Shown: positions 10,472-20,138 of the stretch, one piece after another
Position numbering within the stretch: the first letter of the stretch is position 1
Layout: each line of letters opens with the position of its first letter
Assembly: GCA_039105265.1 (NCBI GenBank)
Contig: JAPFFF010000002.1
Location: 2,790,001-2,854,000 of the forward strand
DNA: 64,000 nucleotides
Source: Tritrichomonas musculus
Lineage: Eukaryota; Parabasalia; Tritrichomonadida; Tritrichomonadidae
Direction: 5' to 3'
Notes under the pieces: model-generated
What the model saw: the letters and a program-made list of their open reading frames with translations, nothing else
Database searches by the model: none
What the model was told of the DNA's origin: nothing
Program-made: the position numbers and the translations under genes

Positions 10472-11506
10472 ATGATCACAGCTTCCAAATTTGCAGATTA
10501 TTTCCCCACAGTTCTTCAAATAATTGATGATTACCTTAAGTCGATGACAGCTGACTTTGTCAGAGATCATTTTATTGAATTAGTAAAGTATTCAACAAAA
10601 GGAGGAAAGAAGATAAGAGGCGTTTTGGCTTCATCAATATACTGCGAACTTTTGCACATTACTCCAGAAAGCGAAGAAGCATATCCCGGCTACATAATTG
10701 GGTGGGCATTAGAAATTGCTCAGGCCGCCTATTTAGTTGCTGATGATCTTATGGATCAAAGCAAATTGAGACGAGGACAGCCATGCTGGTATCTTAAAGA
10801 GAATGTAGGCAATTCCGCTGTTAACGATGCTCTGATTGTTGAAAATTTATGTTTTATTCTAATTGAATCTCTTAGAAACACTGGACAACCTAAACAAAAA
10901 ACTCTCCCAGATGATGTTATTGATAAAATAATAATAGTTCTTAGAGACATTACTGCACGAACAACTGTAGGACAAAGCTATGATTTCAAGTGCAAAACAT
11001 ATTCACTTGATTGCTATAATATTATTGTTTCCAATAAAACTTCTCACTATACAATTCGTGCACCTGTTCTATCAGGCATCATTGCATCACAAACAGTTTC
11101 AGAAGATATTTGGTCAAGTCAAAAATTCAATGATTTATTAATGAAAATTGGCTATTATTTCCAAGTACAAGATGATTATTTAGATGTTTATGGAGAGAAA
11201 ACTGTTACAGGAAAGATTGGAACAGATATTGCTGAAGGAAAAGTGTCATGGCTTGCATGCACCGCAATTCAAAATGCAAATGAACACCAGAAAGAAACAA
11301 TTCTAAATAGCATTGGAAAACCAGATGAAGAATCACAACAACGCGTTAAAGATATTTATAATGAGTTAAATCTAACACAACATTATAATTCATTTGCCGA
11401 AAAAGAAGGCAAACTCCTCGAAGAAAGTCTCAAAGAAATTAATGACAAACTTCCTAAATCCACAATTGAAATGCTTATTCACATTATTGTTTCACGTCAT
11501 TCATAA
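10472..11506 (+). CDS. Farnesyl diphosphate synthase
   Basis: This polyprenyl synthase of 344 residues condenses isopentenyl diphosphate with allylic diphosphates to make farnesyl diphosphate. It has the diagnostic motifs in order: GGKKIRG (44-50) for isopentenyl diphosphate binding, the first Asp-rich motif DDLMD (91-95) followed by the usual RRG (100-102), TVGQSYD (165-171), and the second Asp-rich motif DDYLD (234-238) within FQVQDDYLDVYG. The short first motif and the residues before it (AAYLVADD) fit the eukaryotic farnesyl type, and the length is normal. Trichomonads are thought to have limited isoprenoid synthesis, so the substrates may come from the host. It ends 35 bp from the convergent M20 gene. 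Geranylgeranyl synthesis cannot be excluded. Confidence 0.9.
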   Translation: MITASKFADYFPTVLQIIDDYLKSMTADFVRDHFIELVKYSTKGGKKIRGVLASSIYCELLHITPESEEAYPGYIIGWALEIAQAAYLVADDLMDQSKLRRGQPCWYLKENVGNSAVNDALIVENLCFILIESLRNTGQPKQKTLPDDVIDKIIIVLRDITARTTVGQSYDFKCKTYSLDCYNIIVSNKTSHYTIRAPVLSGIIASQTVSEDIWSSQKFNDLLMKIGYYFQVQDDYLDVYGEKTVTGKIGTDIAEGKVSWLACTAIQNANEHQKETILNSIGKPDEESQQRVKDIYNELNLTQHYNSFAEKEGKLLEESLKEINDKLPKSTIEMLIHIIVSRHS

Positions 11507-11541
11507 AATATGAATAAAAGTATTGAAATTAATTAACAATT

Positions 11542-12729
11542 TTATTTACTATGATTTTTTAGCCATGAAATTGCATTATATGCTTCAACAGCTGCTCCTT
11601 TTGTTAAAATGTCCTCGTTAAAAACAACTTTTGAATTATGCATTGCCTTTCCAAATAAAGGATTTTCATTAGCAGCACCTGCTCCAATAGTTATAAATGT
11701 ACATGGCACTTCATAAGTATAAGAAGCAAAATCTTCTGATCCCATTCCACCTTCGTTGAATGTTATAACACTTTTCTCACCAAAAAGTTTACGATCATAA
11801 TCAACAAGCTCATTTGATAATTCGATATTATTAATCAATGGTGGTGCTGATGAAATCTCAGTTACTTCTGCTGAACCATTGAATACAACTGCTGTCTTTT
11901 CAGACATTTCTTTTATTCTATTAAAAATTTTTCTGAGAAGTTCTCTATCAAATCCGCGAATTGTACCTTCCATAATAACTTCTCCTGGAATGATATTTGG
12001 AGCAGTTCCACCAACAAATTTACCTATTGTTACAACAGCTGGCTGCTTTTGTGAAGTTTCTCTTGTCGTGATTGTTTGTAATGAAAGAAAGATATGAGTT
12101 GCAATATTAATAGGATCAATTCCATTTTCTGGCATAGCTCCATGAGTACCAACACCTTTAACTTTAATTCTGAAAACAACAACTCCAGCAGTACATGTTC
12201 CTAAACCACAAATTAATAAATTTGATGGAGATCCAGAATGCACATGAAGAGCCATTGCAGCATCAACTTTTGGATTTTCTAATACGCCAGCTTTAATCAT
12301 TTTTTTGGCTCCGGTAAATCCTTCTTCATTTGGTTGGAAAATAATTTTGATTGTTCCTTCAATTTTGTCTTTATTCATCATTAAAAGCTTTGCAGCTCCA
12401 AGAAGCATTGCAGTATGCATATCATGACCACATGCATGCATGCAACCATTTGTCGATTTAAAGCTACATTCAGATTCTTCTTTTATATGAAGGGCATCCA
12501 TATCTGCTCTAAGCATAAATGTTTTACCAGTATCTTTTCCTTGAATAAGTGCTACAATACAACTTTCGCATATTTCTTTTGGTTCGTATCCATACTCTTT
12601 TAATTTACTTATAACAAATTCTTTTGTTTTTGGTAAAACCTCGCCAACTTCTGGATTCTCATGAATTTTCCTTCTAATTTCAATTAGTTCATCTTTGATC
12701 GATTCTGCCTGTTGCAATATTTCTGTCAT
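11542..12729 (-). CDS. M20 family amidohydrolase (M20D-type metallopeptidase)
   Basis: This 395-residue zinc hydrolase cleaves an amide bond in N-acyl amino acids or related substrates (hippurate/IAA-amino acid hydrolase subfamily). Visible motifs are RRKIHENPEVGE (19-30), RADMDAL (74-80), MHACGHDMHTA (97-107) with the metal-binding Cys100 and His102, EEGFTGAKKM (135-144) with Glu135/Glu136, LHVHSG (161-166) with His162, and C-terminal GSEDFASY and MHNSK, the latter probably giving the last His ligand. The first in-frame ATG is at 12729. The close match to bacterial M20D enzymes suggests possible lateral transfer, which is common for metabolic genes in trichomonads. The exact substrate is unknown. 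Confidence 0.9.
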   Translation of the reverse strand: MTEILQQAESIKDELIEIRRKIHENPEVGEVLPKTKEFVISKLKEYGYEPKEICESCIVALIQGKDTGKTFMLRADMDALHIKEESECSFKSTNGCMHACGHDMHTAMLLGAAKLLMMNKDKIEGTIKIIFQPNEEGFTGAKKMIKAGVLENPKVDAAMALHVHSGSPSNLLICGLGTCTAGVVVFRIKVKGVGTHGAMPENGIDPINIATHIFLSLQTITTRETSQKQPAVVTIGKFVGGTAPNIIPGEVIMEGTIRGFDRELLRKIFNRIKEMSEKTAVVFNGSAEVTEISSAPPLINNIELSNELVDYDRKLFGEKSVITFNEGGMGSEDFASYTYEVPCTFITIGAGAANENPLFGKAMHNSKVVFNEDILTKGAAVEAYNAISWLKNHSK

Positions 12730-14159
12730 TATCAATAAAAGTGAAATAAAAAGCTATGATGAACGATAAGATATATTGTAAGACGATAAACGAGTAAACA
12801 TCAGAAAAACCGGTCAACTTCGTAAACTTTTTCATAAAATTGAACTCAAATATTTCTTAAATATTTTCAAAATTGAATGAAAAATGATATTGAAAAGGCT
12901 CTCAAATATAAATCAAATAACTTTTTAAAAATTTCTCAAAAATTTTTAAATTTTACAGTATAGTATCGTTAAAAAGTGGGCGACGATCGGATTTAGTGGG
13001 CGACGCTTATTCAATTCTAGAGTTTTTTAAATTTTTCATTCAAATATTGAAGGGAAAATCGAAACTATTGAAAAAATTGAATTTTACCATTTCGATTTTA
13101 CCATTTCGATTTTGAAAAATTGAATTTTTTATTTCTCATAAAATTCAATGCTTGTTTGTTTTATTTTTTTAAGAGATAAAGAAGCCTATTATTCCACCTC
13201 TTTCGATTATCAGAGGCTTAGGAGAACTTTTACTGAATGCAATTCGTATCAAAAGCCAATCTGTCTCATTGAAATGTTGCGATTTCATTATTTTTTTGAA
13301 GATTATAATTTATATCCAATTTTCTAGGTTCTTCAAGAAATATATCACACACAAACCTCAAATGTTTCTATATTTAGCGCAATTAAATGGATACAAATCA
13401 ACAATAACACAAAGAAAGTGTTTAAATAAGAAAATTTAGAAAATTCCTAAATGCGCACAACTTTTATCGTTCTAGTTACATCATCAAATTATATCTGTCC
13501 ATTTAGATCGATTAGTGTTACTCCGAGTGCTCACATGATTAATAATACTTTTGAAGTGTTTTTTATTTATTTATTTGCTTATTCTAATGAACATTTTTTA
13601 TTTATTTAAGAGAAATATGATATATTAATCAAGATATGCGTTTGAATAGATCATAATAAGGTAAAGTATTCAATTTTAAATCTTTCAAAAAGTGAATGAA
13701 AGAATGAGAGTTATAACTAATATCATGATTAAAAAAAATCTTGATTGGAGCAGTGTTGATAAAAAACAATAAGTTATAATATTTCGTGTTTGCTTGCTCT
13801 TAAATATTTCCATTAATGAAGATATGATAAGGAATATTCATTAGATCAATAGGCACAAGTTGGAAAAAAAGGCTGATCAACTAGTTTTATTTTGAAATCT
13901 TATTATGAAATAAATAAAAAAATCAGGAATCGTGACGTTGGATTTCTTTTTATTGATAATTTCATTTTTTGAGTACTTTATTTTTTATACTCCTCAGAAA
14001 TCTCTTTTTTTCTCACAATTTTTTTCAATTAAAAATATTTTACAACTATCAAACAACTCAGAAAATCATTATCAATTTTCTTAGACTTCAATTTTTTTCA
14101 AAGAAAATTAATTCAATTTTATATCATGGATTGATAATTTTATTTGAAACTCAAACTCA
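12730..14159. other. Long AT-rich spacer with a 20-bp-spaced direct repeat
   Basis: I can support no gene here. GTGGGCGACG occurs at 12976-12985 and again at 12996-13005, a start-to-start spacing of 20 bp (two helical turns), which could be a binding site for a dimeric factor. An open frame of about 75 codons crosses 13200-13430, but it has no ATG and no recognisable domain. The missing N-terminal iron-sulfur part of the xanthine dehydrogenase relic would belong here, but no trace of it is visible. Confidence 0.45.
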
Positions 14160-17100
14160 ATTTCAATCAAATATAATGATCATCTCTATTCTATACCATC
14201 AACATTTGATGAGTTAATTAAGCTCAAAAGGAAAAATCCTAAGTCTAAAATAATTGTTGGAAATACAGAATTATTTTCATCAGCAGCTCCTAACAATAAA
14301 TTTGACTATATTTCCACAAATCTTTTGAATGAATTAAAATACATCCAGAAGAGTGGTAATATTCTTCATATTGGTGCATCAACGACCATTGATGACGTTT
14401 TTGATTACTGCAAGAAAGATACAACTAACAATCGCGTTCTTAGAGCTCTTAAAGAAAAAATATCCGTTTTTGCAAGTAATCAAACACGAAATGTTGCATC
14501 AATCATCGGAAATATTGTTGTTGCATCGCCATCAACCGACTTTACAAACTTTTTACCAGGAGTTGGGGCCAAAATAAAGATTGTTGATTGTCTATCATCT
14601 AACGAGAAAGAAATTTCTTTTGATCACTTCTTTTTAGATCGTTATAAAACCGTTTTGAAAGAAACAGATGTCATTAAAGAGATATCATTTAATATTTTTT
14701 CATTAATAGAGAAGGACAATAAAGAGTTCAGTGATAATGACCATATTTTTGTCTATAAAATATCAAATAGAAGAGAAATAGCAGGATGCATCTTGTCGGC
14801 AACTATTCGCGCAGATATCTCGGATCAAACAAATAAAGTTAACGATATCAAAATAGCATTTTCAAAGCTGTCAAACACTAATCCAATTTCAAGAGCCAAA
14901 AAAGCAGAAAAATTTTTAATTGGCAATGAATTCACACTTGAAAACATTAAAAAATCTTTCGATTTAATTGATGAAGAATTTCCAATTTCTTCTAAAATTG
15001 ATGATGGGCTTGATAACTATCGAAGGATTTTAAGTCATAATCTTCTCATTAAATTTTACCATCAAACGCAAAAAGAAAGAGGTGAAAAATACGATGAAAG
15101 CATTGTTAATGATTCATATTTTTCAACGACTTTTTCAATGAATAATTTAGGCTCAAAGCCTGATTATTATGAATTATCAAGTAATCATGTTCCTGAGATT
15201 TCAATTTCTTGCCAATGCAAAGATGATGGAACCACCGTTCCATTAGATCGTTTGAAAGGTTCTGAATCCATTGGGAAAAGTGTCACACATTTAGCATCTC
15301 CACTTCAAGTGCAAGGAAAGGCGGAATTCACAGACGATATTCCACTTGAAACACGAGTTAAACATGCCGCTTTTGTCACCTCCAAAATAGCCCACGGGAA
15401 CATCAAACGAATCAACATTTAAACTGACAAGCTGAAGAATAAAAACTTCACAATAATTACAGCAAAGGACCTAATCAAAGGAACAAATAAAGTTGGCTTT
15501 AATAATGAAGAATTTCTTGTAACTAAAGAAGTTACCTATTATGGACAGCCAATCGCAATCATTGTAGCAGACACAGAAAGAGAAGCCTGGCAAATTGCCA
15601 AAGATGTAGAAATCGAATATGATCCACTTCCAGTGTGTTGCTCCATTGAAGAATCAATTGAAAATGGGATAGTATTCAAAGGTCCTTCAATTTCACAAGG
15701 AAAAAATGTTGAAGAAATTTTTAACAAAATTAATCATTCACAATTTACTCTTCTTGAAGGTTCAGTTCGAATGGGTGGCCAATATCATTTCTATTTGGAG
15801 CCGAATGCGTCTGTTGCTTCTCATTCCTCGGATGGCCAATACTTAATTCATTCGACAACACGAGATCTAAGCACAGCCCGTGACTATGCAGCCAAACATC
15901 TTGGAATTGGCGCTAATCATGTTGATGTCAACGTTAAAAGGCTTGGAGGAGCCTTTTGTTCCAAGCTAAATCGAACTGCCATTCTTTCCACTGCAACAGC
16001 AATAGCATCGCAAAAAGTTGGCTGCCAAATTAAGATGCGACTTCCTCGTGATATCGACACACATATCATGTCTGGCGATCACAGCGTCCTTGCCAAATAC
16101 AAAGTCTGTTTCCACCAAGAAACTGGCAAAATAGAAGCCTTAAAAATCGACTTTTACGTTGATTCAGGCTACTCATATGAGAGCACCAAAGGCGTAGCAC
16201 AGAAAATGCTTCTTCATTCAGATTCTGTTTACAACTTTCCGAACTTTGAGTTCAACAGTTTCTTATGCCAGACGAATAAAATCAGCGATGCCCATTTCAG
16301 AGGCTGTGGCACACAAAATGCCGGAGTTGTAATTGAATCGATTTTTGAAAGAATTTTGCATTTCAAAGATCATTCAAATTTGAATGACATAAAGCATTCA
16401 AATTTCTATCAATTGAATGACAAGACTCCTTATTGAGTCGTCCTTGATGATATCAACATTGATCACTGCTGGTCCCTTGTTAAGGAGAAGTCTCGTTATG
16501 AAGATTTGAAGCGTTGTGCATCGGCATTCAACGCAATCAACAAGTACAAGAAAAGAGGAGTCTCTATAACTCCAGTTAAGTTCGGTGTTGGCCATGGCTT
16601 TGCACCAGGAAGGCGTGCTTCAAGCATTGTTCATCTTCTCAAGGATGGAACTGTTCTTGTCTGTCACAGCGGCGTTGAGCAAGGCCAAGGTCTTCATACA
16701 AAGATGACCTGCATTGCTGCCAAGATACTCGACATACCTGTTGATCACGCGCACATCGACAGCACCGACACAGCGGTCAATACAGAAGGTACTTCGACTG
16801 GCGCAGGCTACACAAACGACATCGTCGGGTTCGCAATCATCGATGCCTGTCAAAAACTGAAGCGAAGAATTGAACGGTTTTATTACATGAACGATAAAAA
16901 TGGCCAAAAAGTAAGAAGGCCTTTTGCTGACGTAGTCAAATTGGCCTACATGGCGAAAGAAGACTTAACCACTCATGGCTTTTATATATCTCCTCAGCCT
17001 GGCTTCGATTTTGATAAAAAGGTCGGAAGGCCGCATCAGTACTACGAATACGGCGCCGGTGTTGCTCTTGTAGAAATTGATCTTCTAACAGGTCAGCACA

Positions 17101-17542
17101 AAATCTTGGAAAGCCACGTGGTCTTCGATGCCGGACAGTCATTGAACCCCAGTATCGATATAGGCCAGATCGAGGGAGGATTCATGCAGGGAGTTGGCTG
17201 GATGACACTCGAAGACACTCCATACATGAAAGGGAGTGACATGTTAAATGAAAAAACGCCACATGGAAAGCCTTTGAATGACACAATGTATAAGTATAAG
17301 ATACCCGCACTGTCTTCAGTGCCACTCAAGTTCTCAGCTCACTTGTTGCCAGACTCCCACAACAAGATCGGCGTGATGTCTTCAAAGGGCGTCGGAGAAC
17401 CACCGAACATGTTGCTAATTGTGTCGGTTTTGCATTAATCGACGCTATTGAAGCTGGCAGAAAGGAAAATGGAAAAGGTAAATTGAGCTATTATGAATTC
17501 CCATTGACACCCGACAGAGTTTTAAGCCATTTGAATGCTTAA
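14160..17542 (+). pseudogene. Xanthine dehydrogenase-like relic (FAD and molybdenum domains)
   Basis: Three collinear segments in one frame match eukaryote-type xanthine dehydrogenase. The FAD domain begins about PSTFDELIKLKRKNPKSKII at 14190 and includes VASIIGNIV. The small molybdopterin domain includes GKSVTHLASPLQVQGKAEFTD. The large domain includes GGQYHFYLEPNA, VKRLGGAFCSK, RGCGTQNAG, GVEQGQGLHTKM, SLNPSIDIGQIEGGF and SKGVGEPP with the catalytic Glu. The frame is cut by TAA at 15420-15422 and TGA at 16434-16436, and shifts near 17405; the end then continues as VGFALIDAIEAGRK to a stop at 17540. The N-terminal 2Fe-2S domains are absent. The first part is AT-rich and the last kilobase is much richer in GC. 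It cannot make a full enzyme. Confidence 0.88.
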
Positions 17543-18106
17543 TTTCAATAGTAGTAGTGTATGTAAAAATATTTGATTATTATTTTATTTTTATGTATAT
17601 TGAAATGTTCATCTAAATTTCATTTCTAAAAACAAGTTTTCAATCCATAAATAGAAAAGCAATCTCAATTCTGAACCAGAATTTATAATGTAATCTTTTT
17701 TTTTGTATGTATCAATTTGAATTGAAAACGATTATTTTTAATTGAAAAAAGTATATATAACTATAGTTTAATTTCATAAAAAAAACATAAAATATTTATG
17801 CTTTAGATGAGAAATGATTAATTTTGACTTCACATCATTCACTTTGAGATAAAAATTTCAATGAGCTTATTAAATCCTTTTTTTAAGAAAAAAAAATAAT
17901 TATTGTATTTTTGTTTTTTATCTATACTGATTATTTGTTGTTAAAAATATATGATATTATAATTATAAATTTATATTTGCTTTTAACACAAATAAATAAT
18001 AACTTATTATATATAACCTAACTTTTAATTAAGATATTAGTAGAACAAAAAAATTGATACAAAATTCAATTTTCACCGCCAAAGACCCTTTCCCAATTCT
18101 TTCATA
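17543..18106. other. AT-rich spacer
   Basis: I see no gene here. The last 20 bp before the next start contain TTTCATAATG, a trichomonad Inr-like TCAT immediately before the ATG. Confidence 0.45.
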
Positions 18107-18781
18107 ATGAAGCAAAGACCCTTTTGCGATATACGTCCTTCAATGGCAAAAAATCCATTACTTCAAAGACCAAAGATTGGACGAACCATAAAACCAACTC
18201 AAGATTTACCCGATGAAGATTTTAGATATGGAAAAGTCTACCATGATGATTTCACAGTTAAAGATTGCCTTTCAGGATGGCAGCAGATTAGACCACCTAC
18301 AGCACGAAAATCATTAAAGAATCAAAATAGTAGTTTTAGAGTCAGACAAGATTTTGTTGCCACCAATAAAGCTGCTCTTCGAGCAGGCTGCGTTTCATCA
18401 AAAGAATATCGCGAATTTAAATTAAAAAACGAAATTCTTGTAAAGCCTGAAGAAAATCTAACAGCAGAAGAAGATGCCTATAATCAAGTAATCAGAAGAT
18501 CAATGAGGCATGGAATAGCGACACCTGTATCATCAGAAATGAAAGATTGTTTAACTTATAAATTTGGTAGAGATGCAGTGGAGTTCGCAAGACAGAGACA
18601 AGAAATAAGGCATCGGCCCAAAACATCTATTATCAGAAAAAGAGCCAATCATGGCGTGCAAGCAACTCGAGCCTCAATTGGTGAATCGGTTAAACCTGAA
18701 CTGCAACCAACTTATGCAGATACTTTTAAGATGAAAAGATTTTTGGCTATTGATCATTGTGCAATTCAGGATCATTGGTGA
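18107..18781 (+). CDS. CFAP77-like flagellar microtubule inner protein
   Basis: This is a basic 224-residue protein. The N-terminal run KNPLLQRPKIGRTIKPTQDL, then LPDEDFRYGKVYHDD (about 35-49), then PVSSEMKDCLTYKFGRDAV (about 143-161) match the pattern I recall for CFAP77, which lies in the B-tubule lumen of axonemal doublets: ENPL..RPELG, LP..DF.YG and YG.ATP...V.D...Y.FG. The length is near the family's. It has no membrane segment or enzyme motif. Its presence fits a flagellated protist. The call rests on remembered family motifs and should be read as probable, not proven. Confidence 0.7.
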   Translation: MKQRPFCDIRPSMAKNPLLQRPKIGRTIKPTQDLPDEDFRYGKVYHDDFTVKDCLSGWQQIRPPTARKSLKNQNSSFRVRQDFVATNKAALRAGCVSSKEYREFKLKNEILVKPEENLTAEEDAYNQVIRRSMRHGIATPVSSEMKDCLTYKFGRDAVEFARQRQEIRHRPKTSIIRKRANHGVQATRASIGESVKPELQPTYADTFKMKRFLAIDHCAIQDHW

Positions 18782-19035
18782 TTATATTACAACATCCTAA
18801 AGATGTTTCATATACAATTATTTTTTAAATAGTATAAATATATTCTTTTTTATTTTTCTATTCAAATTTAGTTATTTTTTATAAAAATGAATGTTTATCG
18901 TTACGGATAAAATTTTATAGATTTTCAATGTAGATTATTTTATTGATTATCAAAATTTTCAATGCTGATTATTTGATTGTTTTTCAATATTTTCAATGCT
19001 GATTATTTGATTGAATAAAATCATCATTTTTTAAT

Positions 19036-19326
19036 ATGGAGCTTTATTTAGGAACTGAAGATTCGATCAGTCAATCAGAAATACAATTTTTACTCGAACA
19101 AGAGAATAGCAAAGAATCAGGTAATGAAAAAGAAGAAAAAAATGAAATAAATGAAACCAAAGTAGAAGAAAAAGAAACTAAAGATATAGCAACAGAACCA
19201 ATTACATCTACTGTAAATCAGAATAAAGAATCAAGTTTTGGTTTTATACCTATTGCCGCCATTGCGTTTTTAATTCTCGCGATTTTATTTTATTTTTTGT
19301 ATGCAAAAAATAATGTACAGATGTAA
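19036..19326 (+). CDS. Small tail-anchored membrane protein
   Basis: This 96-residue protein has an acidic, Glu/Lys-rich N-terminal 65 residues and a single strongly hydrophobic segment near the end (about 71-90, IPIAAIAFLILAILFYFLYA), followed by only KNNVQM. The layout is that of a tail-anchored protein with a cytosolic head, inserted in the ER or another internal membrane. The upstream sequence TCATCATTTTTTAATATG has an Inr-like TCAT close to the start codon. No family is recognised. Confidence 0.6.
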   Translation: MELYLGTEDSISQSEIQFLLEQENSKESGNEKEEKNEINETKVEEKETKDIATEPITSTVNQNKESSFGFIPIAAIAFLILAILFYFLYAKNNVQM

Positions 19327-20138
19327 GACAAGTTTAGTTATTTGTTTTCAAAAGACAAATTTATTAGATAATAAAGAATATGAATATGTAATAAAATTTA
19401 ATTCTCTTTTTAAAATAATTCATTTCTCTTGGTTTTATATCAGGAATGAAAATTAATTTTTAATAGATGAATCATAAATCATTAGTTTGTCATTGATTAA
19501 TCACGAATGATTTCATTCATTCCAGCAAAAATATAATTATTAAACGCTTTATGTACTGTTAATAAAATATATATTGATGATAATGGATAATCTTAGGATA
19601 TATTTGGTTTCAAATATATTTTAATGAAAAGAATGCTTTCTTCAAAATTATAATCTCCTTTAAACGTATTAGCATTCAATACTATCGATTCAAAGATAAT
19701 ACATACTTTAAAAGTCAAAGAACTATTTCTTTGATTTTGATATAATCCATTGAAATTTTTTCAGGTATTGTTTCTATCTTCATCAATGTTATTAAGTAAG
19801 ATCAAGTCAACTAGACATGCCATTTTTATATTCTCTTCCATATATGAAGGGTTTTGAATTCGTAAGTGATTCAAAAAATGATAAGTTTGAAATCATTCCA
19901 ACAAGGTATGATAATTGGACTACTCCATGTGTGATTTCTAATGGTGTAATTGATTGTTTAGATATTAGTGAAACTACAATGCATTTTGATAATCTCTTCT
20001 TTTTTATTTTTGATGTAAATTAATGGAAGTGGATGATTCTTTCAAAAAGAATCAATAGAAGTTGAATAATAAAAATTTTAAAATACAATTGTATAAAATA
20101 TTCTAATTTGTTTAATTAATAATTTTATTAACTATCAA
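19327..20138. other. AT-rich spacer with one short open frame
   Basis: An ATG-started frame of 68 codons lies at 19817-20023 (MPFLYSLPYMKGFEFVSDSK at its start). Its composition is protein-like (IPTRYDNWTTPCVISNG), but it matches nothing I know; it may be a small gene or a fragment of a larger one. Otherwise no feature is seen. Confidence 0.35.

Noticed and set aside
13200-13430. An open frame of about 75 codons upstream of the xanthine dehydrogenase relic
   Set aside because: It has no start codon and no similarity to the missing iron-sulfur domains.
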